The position numbers and the translations under genes are program-made. A model generated the notes under the pieces. The model saw only the letters and a program-made list of their open reading frames with translations. It was not told the origin of the DNA and did no database searches. DNA of 23,899 nt from Prevotella sp. UBA3294 (GTDB lineage Bacteria; Bacteroidota; Bacteroidia; Bacteroidales; Bacteroidaceae): assembly GCA_002361535.1 (NCBI GenBank), contig DETG01000035.1, positions 6,514 through 30,412 on the forward strand, given 5' to 3'. This document shows positions 8,274-14,752 of this stretch, one piece after another; within the stretch, counting starts at the first letter, position 1, and each line of letters begins with the position of its first letter.

Positions 8274-9224
8274 ATGGTATATAATGAACTGGGAAAGACA
8301 GGAATGAAACTGTCGAATTTAGGCTTCGGTGCCTCCTCCTTGGGCGGGGTGTTCCATGATATCCGCGAGACGGAAGGTATCCAGGCCGTACACACCGCCA
8401 TCGACCATGGCATCAATTTCATCGATGTGTCACCCTACTACGGTCATCTGAAAGCGGAGACCGTTTTGGGCATGGCCTTGAAAGATATTCCACGCGACAA
8501 ATACTACCTCTCCACGAAAGTGGGGCGTTATGGTAAAGACGGCGTGAACCTCTGGGACTACTCCGCACAGCGCGTTACCGACAGCGTGTATGAGAGTATG
8601 GAACGACTGAACATCGACTATATCGACCTGATTAATGTGCACGATGTGGAGTTCCAGGCCGACCGTGAAGGCGGATTGCAGAAGATTGTCGATGAGACAC
8701 TGCCAGCCTTGGTAGCCCTGCGCGAGAAAGGGGTGGTGAGACATGTGGGCATCACCGACCTACAGCCCGAGAATCTGCAATGGGTGATTGAACATGCCGC
8801 ACCCGGTACGGTGGAGTCGGTGCTCTGCTTCTGTCATTACAGTCTGAACGATGAGCTGTTGCTCGACTACCTCGACTTCTTCGAGGAACACGGCATCGGC
8901 GTGATCAACGCATCGCCATTCTCCATGGGACTGCTCTCCCAACGAGGTGCCCCCGACTGGCATCCGGCTCCCGAGAGTCTGAAGGAAGCATGCAGGAAAG
9001 CCGCTGCCCACTGTGCTGAGAAAGATTATCCCATCGAGAAACTGGCCGTGCAATACAGCACCCATCTGAACCCCCGCATCGCCACCACCCTCTTCAGTTC
9101 TGCCAACCCCAAGAATGTACTGAAGAACATCGACTACGTGAATGCTCCCATGGATGAGCAGTTAGTCAAGGAGGTGCAGGGCATCATCGGCGATCAGATG
9201 AGGGTGAGGTGGAAGAACACTTAA
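8274..9224 (+). CDS. Aldo/keto reductase, probable L-fucose/L-galactose-type dehydrogenase
   Basis: This is a 316-residue cytoplasmic NAD(P)-dependent oxidoreductase of the AKR superfamily (TIM barrel). The catalytic tetrad is visible: Asp51 and Tyr56 in NFIDVSPYYG, Lys82 in STKVG, His123 in NVHDVEF. The sequence follows plant L-galactose dehydrogenase and bacterial L-fucose dehydrogenase closely in layout (LGFGASSLGGVF near the start, SPFSMGLLSQRGAPDWHP around residues 223-240). It would oxidise the C1 of L-fucose or a related sugar to the lactone. The genes that follow, a lactonase-like amidohydrolase and a zinc dehydrogenase, and the nearby mutarotase support sugar oxidation. The ATG at 8274 lies 49 bases after the helicase stop. 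No clear promoter was seen there. Confidence 0.85.
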   Translation: MVYNELGKTGMKLSNLGFGASSLGGVFHDIRETEGIQAVHTAIDHGINFIDVSPYYGHLKAETVLGMALKDIPRDKYYLSTKVGRYGKDGVNLWDYSAQRVTDSVYESMERLNIDYIDLINVHDVEFQADREGGLQKIVDETLPALVALREKGVVRHVGITDLQPENLQWVIEHAAPGTVESVLCFCHYSLNDELLLDYLDFFEEHGIGVINASPFSMGLLSQRGAPDWHPAPESLKEACRKAAAHCAEKDYPIEKLAVQYSTHLNPRIATTLFSSANPKNVLKNIDYVNAPMDEQLVKEVQGIIGDQMRVRWKNT

Positions 9225-9230
9225 GGAGCG

Positions 9231-9262
9231 GAGCCCACCCCAACCCTCCCAAAGGGAGGGAG
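9231..9262. repeat. G/C-rich palindromic element, reverse copy
   Basis: This contains the perfect hairpin CCCTCCC-AAA-GGGAGGG (9244-9260) with a flank rich in CCCC. Read on the minus strand it becomes CCCTCCCTTTGGGAGGG followed by TTGGGGTGGG. That resembles the copy at 9382-9418 on the plus strand and the copy in the bamA signal sequence at 20261-20292. It lies right after the aldo/keto reductase stop and may end or stabilise its message. Confidence 0.7.
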
Positions 9263-9322
9263 AGGAGCGGGGGAGCGAGAATAGCAACTGAGTTCATCGC
9301 GCCAGCCGAAAAAAAGCCAAGC

Positions 9323-9340
9323 CGCCCCTCTGATGGGGCG
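9323..9340. repeat. Short G/C hairpin in the spacer
   Basis: CGCCCC-TCTGAT-GGGGCG is a perfect 6-bp stem with a 6-base loop. It is the second of four hairpins in the 256-base spacer between the aldo/keto reductase and the amidohydrolase. It is followed by no T-run in either direction that would mark a plain terminator. Confidence 0.55.
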
Positions 9341-9381
9341 AGCTTACCTTAGTGAAAGAGCGACGGGGAGTCGCGGTTAAG

Positions 9382-9418
9382 CCTTCCCATATAGGGGAAG
9401 GTTTGGTTAGGGTGGATG
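9382..9418. repeat. G/C-rich palindromic element, forward copy
   Basis: The stem CCTTCCC (9382-9388) / GGGAAGG (9395-9401) is followed by TTTGGTTAGGGTGG. The order of stem and G-rich tail matches the minus-strand reading of 9231-9262, so the two copies face each other across the spacer. If translated in the upstream open frame it gives a KPSHIGEGLVRV-like peptide, but that frame is not thought to be used. Confidence 0.65.
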
Positions 9419-9430
9419 TTTCTTTTGTCT

Positions 9431-9453
9431 CTTTTCTTTGCGCCAAAGAAAAG
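9431..9453. repeat. Perfect 10-bp inverted repeat upstream of the amidohydrolase
   Basis: CTTTTCTTTG-CGC-CAAAGAAAAG is a perfect 10-bp stem with a 3-base loop, ending 27 bases before the ATG at 9481. It may be an operator or an RNA hairpin in the leader. The TTTG within each arm resembles part of a promoter -7 box, but no matching TA at the right place was found. Confidence 0.65.
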
Positions 9454-9480
9454 AGTGATGAAATAATAATTAATAATGAT

Positions 9481-10398
9481 ATGAAAATTATTGATGCACA
9501 CAGCCATTTATGGCTCAGACAAGACACGACGTGGAACGGAAAGGTGATCAAGACCTTAGACAACGGGCGTTCCATGTTCCTTGGTGAGGAGGTGCAGATG
9601 GTACCGCCTTTCATGATCGATGGCCGTAACTCCGCCGAGGTGTTCCTATCGAACATGAACTATGCGCAGGTGTCGGCAGCCGTGGTAACCCAGGAGTTCA
9701 TCGACGGTATCCAGAACGACTATTTAGAAGAGGTGCAGAAGCGCTATCCCGACCGGTTTTTCGTTTGCGGCATGGCAGATTACTTCCACCCTGGCTTCGC
9801 CCAGCAGGCAGAGGAGCTGATCAACCGTGGCTTCAAAGCCATCAAGATCCCCGCCCACCGTCTGCTGTTAGACGACCGTCGTATCCTGATGACCACCGAT
9901 GAGATGATGCGGATGTTCCATGTGATGGAAGACCGCGGCGTGATCTTCTCTGTGGATCTCGCCGACGGTGATACCCATGTAGCCGAGATGAAGGAGATTA
10001 TCGAGGAATGCCCCGGTCTGAAGATCGCCATCGGACACTTCGGCATGCCCACCACCCCCAGATGGCAGGAGCAGATCAAACTGGCACGTCATCCGAATGT
10101 GATGATCGAGTCGGGTGGTATCACCTGGCTCTTCAACAGTGAGTTCTATCCTTTCCATGGGGCTATCCGTGCCATCCGCGAAGCCATCGACATCGCAGGC
10201 ATCGAGAAGCTGATGTGGGGTTCCGACTATCCCCGTACCATCACCGCCATCACCTACAGGATGTCATACGACTTCGTCACGAAGAGTAAGGAGCTGTCTG
10301 AGCAGGAGAAAGTTCTGTTCTTAGGTGAGAATGCCCGACGGTTCTATGGTTTCGATCATCTGGTGGAGCTACCGTATATCAAGAATATGTCGGAATGA
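9481..10398 (+). CDS. Family-2 amidohydrolase, probable sugar-lactone hydrolase
   Basis: This is a 305-residue metal-dependent hydrolase of the amidohydrolase_2 family (TIM barrel), which includes L-fuconolactone and L-rhamnonolactone hydrolases. The metal-binding HxH is at His7 and His9 in IDAHSHLW. His186 is in IAIGHFG and the catalytic Asp249 is in MWGSDYPR. Between an L-fucose-type dehydrogenase and a zinc dehydrogenase, its likely job is opening the sugar lactone to the acid. This is inferred from family and context; a decarboxylase or another hydrolase is possible. The frame is open upstream to 9352, but that part only translates repeat DNA. ATG at 9481 starts the IIDAHSHLW strand expected at the N-terminus and follows an A/T-rich leader. 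Confidence 0.8.
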   Translation: MKIIDAHSHLWLRQDTTWNGKVIKTLDNGRSMFLGEEVQMVPPFMIDGRNSAEVFLSNMNYAQVSAAVVTQEFIDGIQNDYLEEVQKRYPDRFFVCGMADYFHPGFAQQAEELINRGFKAIKIPAHRLLLDDRRILMTTDEMMRMFHVMEDRGVIFSVDLADGDTHVAEMKEIIEECPGLKIAIGHFGMPTTPRWQEQIKLARHPNVMIESGGITWLFNSEFYPFHGAIRAIREAIDIAGIEKLMWGSDYPRTITAITYRMSYDFVTKSKELSEQEKVLFLGENARRFYGFDHLVELPYIKNMSE

Positions 10399-10438
10399 GC
10401 AGACCTTCCACCCGATGATACACCCATCGTGGTCATCA

Positions 10439-10480
10439 CACTTATCACTTATCACTTGAAACTTATTACTTAAAACTTAT
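10439..10480. repeat. Six-unit heptamer repeat abutting the dehydrogenase start codon
   Basis: The units are CACTTAT, CACTTAT, CACTTGA, AACTTAT, TACTTAA and AACTTAT, all 7 bases and in perfect register. The array ends one base before the ATG at 10482. The sequence is unlike the GTCAAAG heptamer at the helicase gene, but the unit length and the position against a start codon are the same. Confidence 0.8.
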
Positions 10481-10481
10481 A

Positions 10482-11501
10482 ATGAAAGCAGTACAGATAA
10501 CCGCCGAACAGCAAATGGCGGTGGTAGAATTAGAGAAACCTGAGATCAAGAGCAATGAGGTGCTCTTGAAGATGAAGTATGTGGGATTCTGCGGCAGCGA
10601 CCTGAACACGTTCTTAGGCAGGAACCCGATGGTGAAGATGCCCGTCATCCCCGGTCATGAGGTGAGTGCGGTGATTGCTGCCGTGGGCAGTGAGGTGCCC
10701 GCAAGCCTGAAGGTGGGAATGGCAGTGACCGTTGATCCCTATAGCAACTGTGGGCACTGCGCCTCCTGTCGTCATGAGCGTGCCAACGCCTGTGAGCACA
10801 ACGAGACGTTAGGTGTGCAGCGCAACGGTGCCATGCGTGAATACCTGGCGATGCCTTGGCAGAAAATCATCCCTGCCACAGGACTCACCGAGAAGGAGAT
10901 TGCACTGATCGAACCGATGAGCGTAGGTTTCCATGCCGTGAACCGTGCCGAAGTGACCGACATCGACAGGGTACTGGTCATCGGCTGCGGCATGATCGGC
11001 ATCGGTGCCATCGTACGTGCCAGTCTGAGGGGGGCCACCGTCATTGCCGTGGACCTCGATGACGAAAAGCTCGCATTGGCCAAACGGATGGGTGCCCACG
11101 AAGTGATCAACTCGAAGACCGAAGACCTGCATGCCCGTCTGATGGAACTGACAGAGGGGTTAGGACCCGATGTGGTGATCGAGGCAGTGGGAAACGCCTT
11201 CACACAGAATCAGGCTGTGAACGAGGTGGCCTTCACGGGGCGCATCGTCTTCATCGGCTATGCCAAGGGTGGCACGGAGTTCGTGACGAAGCTCTTCGTA
11301 CAGAAAGAACTCGACATCCGTGGGTCACGCAACGCCAAGCCTGCCGACTTCCGTGCCGTAATCCATTACATGCAGCAGAACCGCGACTATCCGAAAGACG
11401 AACTGATCTCTGCCGTGGCAACACCCCAGACGGCCATCGATGCCATGCGCCAGTGGGCTGCCGCTCCCGCCAAGGTGTTCCGCATCCTGGTAGGATTCTA
11501 A
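10482..11501 (+). CDS. Zinc-dependent medium-chain alcohol dehydrogenase
   Basis: This 339-residue enzyme is of the sorbitol/threonine dehydrogenase type. Catalytic zinc ligands are visible as Cys37 (GFCGSD) and His59-Glu60 (PGHE). The four structural-zinc cysteines are 90, 93, 96 and 104 (NCGHCASCRHERANAC). The Rossmann motif is VIGCGMIGIGA (Gly168-Gly173), and Asp191 at the end of the second strand points to NAD rather than NADP. It probably oxidises a hydroxyl of a sugar acid or sugar. In the oxidative L-fucose pathway a 2-keto-3-deoxy-L-fuconate dehydrogenase would fit, but the substrate is inferred from neighbours only. It follows the amidohydrolase after 83 bases, half of which is a heptamer repeat. 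It ends 13 bases before the convergent mutarotase. Confidence 0.85.
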   Translation: MKAVQITAEQQMAVVELEKPEIKSNEVLLKMKYVGFCGSDLNTFLGRNPMVKMPVIPGHEVSAVIAAVGSEVPASLKVGMAVTVDPYSNCGHCASCRHERANACEHNETLGVQRNGAMREYLAMPWQKIIPATGLTEKEIALIEPMSVGFHAVNRAEVTDIDRVLVIGCGMIGIGAIVRASLRGATVIAVDLDDEKLALAKRMGAHEVINSKTEDLHARLMELTEGLGPDVVIEAVGNAFTQNQAVNEVAFTGRIVFIGYAKGGTEFVTKLFVQKELDIRGSRNAKPADFRAVIHYMQQNRDYPKDELISAVATPQTAIDAMRQWAAAPAKVFRILVGF

Positions 11502-11514
11502 GAGCAAGAGACAG

Positions 11515-11895
11515 TTATTTCTCGTACAGATAGAACATCCGCTCCATCATCTGCCACTTCTCATCCGAGGTGGCGTGGGCGTCACAATGCTGAAAACGGG
11601 CCACATACCGCTCCCACTCTTCCTGACGGGGCAATGTGGCCAGTTTTTTCATGGCCTCCTCCCAGCAGAAGTCGAGAGGGGCATCCACAATCATCACCAA
11701 GCGGTTTCCTAAGATGTATATTTCCATCTCCAAGATTCCTACCTGCTTGATTCCTTGCTTGATCTCATCCCAGAAATGTGCTGCATCGTGTGCCTCGCGA
11801 TACTGTCGGATCAAGTCATCGTCGTCGCGCAGCTCCATGGTCTGCACATACCGTTTCACGGGTTGTCCGTATTCTTTTGTCTTGTAGCCGTTCAT
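11515..11895 (-). CDS. L-rhamnose/L-fucose mutarotase family protein (RhaM/COG3254)
   Basis: This is a 126-residue dimeric ferredoxin-like-fold protein of the RhaM family, which interconverts the alpha and beta anomers of L-rhamnose or L-fucose. The typical order is seen: RYVQTMELRDDDDLIRQYREAH with the conserved Tyr and His36, then GIKQVGILEMEIYILGNRLVMIVDA, and the late WERYVARFQ. It is convergent with the zinc dehydrogenase, 13 bases apart, so it is read from its own promoter. No confident TAnnTTTG box was found upstream of 11895. Its presence beside the aldo/keto reductase and lactonase-like gene suggests L-fucose, because oxidising dehydrogenases act on one anomer. Confidence 0.85.
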   Translation of the reverse strand: MNGYKTKEYGQPVKRYVQTMELRDDDDLIRQYREAHDAAHFWDEIKQGIKQVGILEMEIYILGNRLVMIVDAPLDFCWEEAMKKLATLPRQEEWERYVARFQHCDAHATSDEKWQMMERMFYLYEK

Positions 11896-11973
11896 TGGGT
11901 TATCATGTTGTAGGATTTGTTTTCAACAATAACCGTGAAAAGACCGCATTTATTATCCAAAAGGTCATTTTTA

Positions 11974-12005
11974 TTTGGCTTTTCTCTTACTTATTCGTAC
12001 CTTTG
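11974..12005 (+). promoter_or_regulatory. Promoter of the Fur-family regulator / MFS operon
   Basis: TTTG (11974-11977), 20 bases, TACCTTTG (11998-12005) is a full match to the Bacteroidetes consensus. Transcription should start near 12012, leaving about 27 bases before ATG 12039. No clear Fur-type inverted repeat was recognised over it, although autoregulation would be expected. Confidence 0.8.
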
Positions 12006-12038
12006 CAGCGTTCATGACGAGTAACATAGTGATATTGT

Positions 12039-12479
12039 ATGATGACCGATGAAGAATTCTTTTTACATAAGTTAGAACACCGACAGATCAAACCCACGGC
12101 CACACGTCTGCTCATCCTGCGACAGATGTGCCGGGGCGATGAGATGGTGTCACTGCCTGAGTTAGAACGGCTCCTTCCCACCGTGGATAAGTCAACGATC
12201 TCACGGGCATTGTCGCTGTTCCTCCTCCACGGACTGATCCATGCCGTGGATGATGGCAGCGGGTCGCTGAAATACAACGTATGCGCCGACGACTGCGACT
12301 GTGGTGAGGATATCGATGATGAGCATACCCACTTCTTCTGTGAACGCTGCCGCCGTACGTTCTGCCTGAAGCAGATCCACGTGCCCGTGGTGCCCCTGCC
12401 CGACGGCTTCACCCTGAACAGTGTCAACTATGTGCTGAAAGGACTCTGTCCGGAATGCAGCGAGAAAAGTGAAAGGTAG
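12039..12479 (+). CDS. Fur-family metal- or peroxide-responsive repressor
   Basis: This 146-residue regulator belongs to the Fur/Zur/PerR superfamily. The N-terminal winged helix includes KPTATRLLILRQM and the recognition region VDKSTISRALSLFLLHGLIH. The dimerisation domain has the regulatory metal motif DEHTHFFC and two structural-zinc CxxC pairs, Cys101/Cys104 and Cys137/Cys140. An additional cysteine-rich stretch, CADDCDCGED (residues 82-91), lies before it and is not a standard part of the family. The metal sensed cannot be fixed from sequence; the cysteines and the MFS partner make a metal-homeostasis role reasonable. ATG at 12042 is an equally possible start. The MFS gene starts 3 bases after the stop, so the two are cotranscribed and probably translationally coupled. 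Confidence 0.85.
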   Translation: MMTDEEFFLHKLEHRQIKPTATRLLILRQMCRGDEMVSLPELERLLPTVDKSTISRALSLFLLHGLIHAVDDGSGSLKYNVCADDCDCGEDIDDEHTHFFCERCRRTFCLKQIHVPVVPLPDGFTLNSVNYVLKGLCPECSEKSER

Positions 12480-12482
12480 GTC

Positions 12483-13679
12483 ATGTCGGAACGTCTGTGG
12501 AACGCCAACTACATCAAGGTGATGACAGCGAACTTCTCGCTGTTCTTCGCCTTCTATCTCCTCACACCCCTGCTGCCCCTCTACCTGAACGAGGTGTTCG
12601 GTGCCACGAAGGATACCATCGGCGTGATGCTGTCGGGCTATACACTGGCAGCCTTGCTCACCCGTCCGTTCAGCGGCTTCATTGTTGATACCTTCAACCG
12701 CAAGACGGTGCTGATGACCTGCTTCTTCTTGTTCTTCGCCTGCTTCGCCGGATACATCGCGGCGGGCACCCTGCTGATGTTCGCCATCGTGAGGACACTG
12801 CATGGTGCACCCTATGGAGCACTCACCGTGGCAAACAGTACGGTGGCCATCGACGTGCTCCCGTCGAGTCGTCGCAACGAGGGCATCGGCTACTACGGAC
12901 TGAGCAACAACCTCTCGATGGCCATCGCACCCTCTATCGGCATCTGGATCTACAAGGCCACCGACAATTTCACTCTGCTCTTCTGGCTGGCTCTTCTCGT
13001 GGCAGGATTCGGCATGCTCGTGGATGCCACGGTGCATGTACCCACCAAAGAGTTGGTGCGCAACAAGAGTAAGCTGTCGCTCGACCGCTTCTTCCTCACA
13101 CGTGCCTGGCTCATGGCCATCAACATCGCCCTGTTCGGATTCTGCTTCGGCGTACTGAGCAATTACCTCGCCATCTACAGTAAGCAGGTACTCGGCATCA
13201 CCAGCGGTACGGGCACCTATTTCATGCTGCTGTCTATTGGCCTGTTCTGTAGCCGACTGCAGGGAGCCGCCGAGCTGCGGAAAGGTCATCTCACACATAA
13301 TGCCGCCGAAGGAATCGTCATCTCTCTCGTGGGATACACCCTCTTCGCCGTCACCGCCCATTTCTCCTCACCCACACTCATCCAGTTCGGATACTATGGC
13401 TCTGCCATCCTCATCGGTCTGGGAAACGGTCACATGTATCCCGCTTTCCTGAATATGTTCATTGCCGTGGCAAAGAACACCGAACGGGGCACTGCCAACA
13501 GCTCCATTCTCACCGCATGGGACATTGGTTTCGGCATCGGGATCCTGTTAGGCGGTCTGGTAGCAGAACATCTCGGCTACACGGCAACGTTCTGGATGGT
13601 GGCCATCGACAATGCCATCGGCTCCGCCCTCTTCTTCCTTGCTACACGACAGTTCTTCCTACAGCGGCGAAGGGGATAA
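12483..13679 (+). CDS. Major facilitator superfamily (MFS) transporter
   Basis: This is a 398-residue inner-membrane transporter with about 12 hydrophobic segments. MFS motif A between segments 2 and 3 reads RPFSGFIVDTFNRKTVL (61-77). Further signatures are ARG-like turns such as VRTLHGAPYGALTVANSTVAIDVLPSSRR in the first half and NGHMYPAFLNMF followed by ERGTANSSILTAWDIGFGIG in the second half. It resembles the drug/arabinose-efflux (YfcJ/YhhS-like) class rather than the L-fucose symporter FucP, so it is not an obvious part of the sugar cluster. Cotranscription with a Fur-family repressor suggests export of a metal chelate, siderophore or toxic compound under metal or redox control. That is inference. 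A long open frame on the opposite strand is only its shadow. Confidence 0.85.
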   Translation: MSERLWNANYIKVMTANFSLFFAFYLLTPLLPLYLNEVFGATKDTIGVMLSGYTLAALLTRPFSGFIVDTFNRKTVLMTCFFLFFACFAGYIAAGTLLMFAIVRTLHGAPYGALTVANSTVAIDVLPSSRRNEGIGYYGLSNNLSMAIAPSIGIWIYKATDNFTLLFWLALLVAGFGMLVDATVHVPTKELVRNKSKLSLDRFFLTRAWLMAINIALFGFCFGVLSNYLAIYSKQVLGITSGTGTYFMLLSIGLFCSRLQGAAELRKGHLTHNAAEGIVISLVGYTLFAVTAHFSSPTLIQFGYYGSAILIGLGNGHMYPAFLNMFIAVAKNTERGTANSSILTAWDIGFGIGILLGGLVAEHLGYTATFWMVAIDNAIGSALFFLATRQFFLQRRRG

Positions 13680-13705
13680 GTTAACTCCATTCGTTTCCAA
13701 CTTCT

Positions 13706-13718
13706 TCGCCGCAGGCGA
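13706..13718 (+). terminator. Small hairpin after the MFS gene
   Basis: TCGCC-GCA-GGCGA lies 27 bases after the stop codon and is followed by CAATTCTT, with only a weak T-tract. It is a possible terminator or 3' end stabiliser for the Fur-MFS operon; the stem is only 5 bp. Confidence 0.35.
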
Positions 13719-13875
13719 CAATTCTTGATCGTTAATTGTTAATTTTCTGAATTATCTTGACGAATTAACTTCGTTTAACGCAAATAACGCGCATTTTAAG
13801 AACCAAGCGCCCTTTCGGTCGGGAAAACGCCATTCTCACGAAGTTTGGTAAGTTGCTGATATTGAGCGCATTGTG

Positions 13876-14000
13876 AAAATTCGCCATTTTTGGCTCGCGA
13901 AAACAGCGTTTTTAGACTCCAAAAACATAGGTTTTAGGGTGCAAAAACAACGTTTTTAGGTGATGAAAACGTCGTTTTTGTGAAGCAAAAGGACTAAAAA
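13876..14000. other. Phased A/T tracts, probable intrinsically curved DNA
   Basis: Runs of four or five A or T occur at 13876, 13887, 13900, 13909, 13921, 13931, 13943, 13953, 13966, 13974, 13987 and 13996. Their centres are spaced 9-12 bases, close to one helical turn, over 125 bases. The A/T pairs form quasi-repeats of 21-23 bases with cores like AAAACnnnGTTTTT. Phased A-tracts are known to bend DNA. Confidence 0.65.
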
Positions 14001-14010
14001 TACTTTCTTG

Positions 14011-14157
14011 AGGGTCGCCTTCGGCGAGAAATCCAACAAAATCTAAACAAAATCTTACAAATACCTGTGTTGTTGATTTGTTTTTGGGTGATAGATTTTG
14101 TTTGATTTTGGATAGATTTTGTAGGATTTCTGCCCGTAAGGGCATCCAACAAAACAT
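14011..14157. repeat. Compound inverted repeat flanked by hairpins
   Basis: The outer arms GAAATCCAACAAAATCT (14028-14044) and AGATTTTGTAGGATTTC (14114-14130) are complementary at 16 of 17 positions. The inner arms AAACAAAATCT (14045-14055) and AGATTTTGTTT (14093-14103) are perfect. A hairpin TCGCC-TTC-GGCGA (14015-14027) lies just left. A hairpin TGCCC-GTAA-GGGCA (14131-14144), with a GNRA-type loop, lies just right. ATCCAACAAAA recurs after it (14144-14154). It could be a small non-autonomous mobile element or a structured RNA. Confidence 0.7.
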
Positions 14158-14291
14158 TCAAAAGTAAGAATTATGCTTTTTCGAAGAAACGTCATCTAAG
14201 GGTCGTTCCGATCGGCGTTTTCACCCGTTCCGACGGCATCTACATGTGGATGGTGACGGCGGAACGAGTCGTAGATAACGGCGGATCAGGT

Positions 14292-14429
14292 GTAAGTAAA
14301 GTCTGGAACAACCCTAAACAGAGCCTACGTAAACATTACTTAGACTCTACTTGGATTCAAATCAGACTTTACTTGCATCCCAATGAGACTTTACTTGGAT
14401 CCCAACCAGACTTTACTTGCACAAAAAGG
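14292..14429. repeat. Four 22-bp direct repeats with an upstream inverted copy
   Basis: Four head-to-tail 22-base units start at 14342, 14364, 14386 and 14408. All begin AGACTTTACTTG (AGACTCTACTTG in the first) and most continue G/CATCCCAA. An inverted copy, GTAAGTAAAGTCTGG, lies at 14292-14306. It could pair with the fourth unit. The 22-base period is not a multiple of three, so this is not a protein repeat. There are no unique spacers, so it is not a CRISPR array. An iteron-like or other protein-binding array is possible. Confidence 0.85.
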
Positions 14430-14589
14430 CACTTTTAGACACTTCCGAACACTCAGGAGTTTCCCTTTCTTCCAATTAGCATTCTTTCACAACCCTTAAA
14501 TAATTGCGAATTTTCCTGACAATTTCTCACACATAGAATGCCGAGAATCTCGAATGTTGTGGAGCAAGATTATTCTGGCGAAAAGTGAG

Positions 14590-14701
14590 TCAGTTATTTG
14601 ATTCCTCGGCCTTGATGAGTTCCACATTCAATCGCTCGATAAGACTGAGCTTGACGTCATCATTGGAATTTGTCTTTGCAAAGATAGTATAAAATTTCAA
14701 C
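14590..14701 (-). pseudogene. Possible small gene remnant without a start codon
   Basis: On the minus strand a short frame ending with TGA at 14590-14592 reads NDDVKLSLIERLNVELIKAE and then ESNN. This is a helical, charged peptide with the look of real coding sequence. A TATCTTTG promoter box (14679-14686) precedes it. The start is not in frame: an ATGATGACG at the right place is shifted by one base, so a single-base loss at the start codon is one explanation. No family was recognised, and chance remains possible. Confidence 0.25.
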
Positions 14702-14752
14702 TTAGCGAAGAGAATGCAAATAATTAGAGTGAAAAAATAATCCTAAGCTTTT

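Noticed and set aside
9352..9480. 43 additional N-terminal residues on the amidohydrolase
   Set aside because: They translate palindromic repeat DNA; the family begins at the IIDAHSHLW strand.
12201..13361. 386-codon open frame on the minus strand opposite the MFS gene
   Set aside because: It is a shadow of the transporter: the translation is His/Glu/Gln-rich with no recognisable fold, and the plus frame has clear MFS motifs.
12483..13679. L-fucose symporter FucP for the sugar cluster
   Set aside because: Motifs fit an efflux-type MFS protein and the gene is coupled to a Fur-family regulator, not to the sugar genes.
13912..14157. 81-codon minus-strand frame in the gene-poor region
   Set aside because: It is made of the phased tracts and the inverted repeat; the peptide has no family features and no ribosome-binding site or promoter was seen.
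14342..14429. CRISPR array
   Set aside because: The units are directly adjacent with no unique spacers, there are only four, and no cas gene is present.
14244..14438. 64-codon plus-strand frame over the 22-bp repeats
   Set aside because: The repeat period is not a multiple of three, so successive units are read in different frames; it is not a protein repeat.
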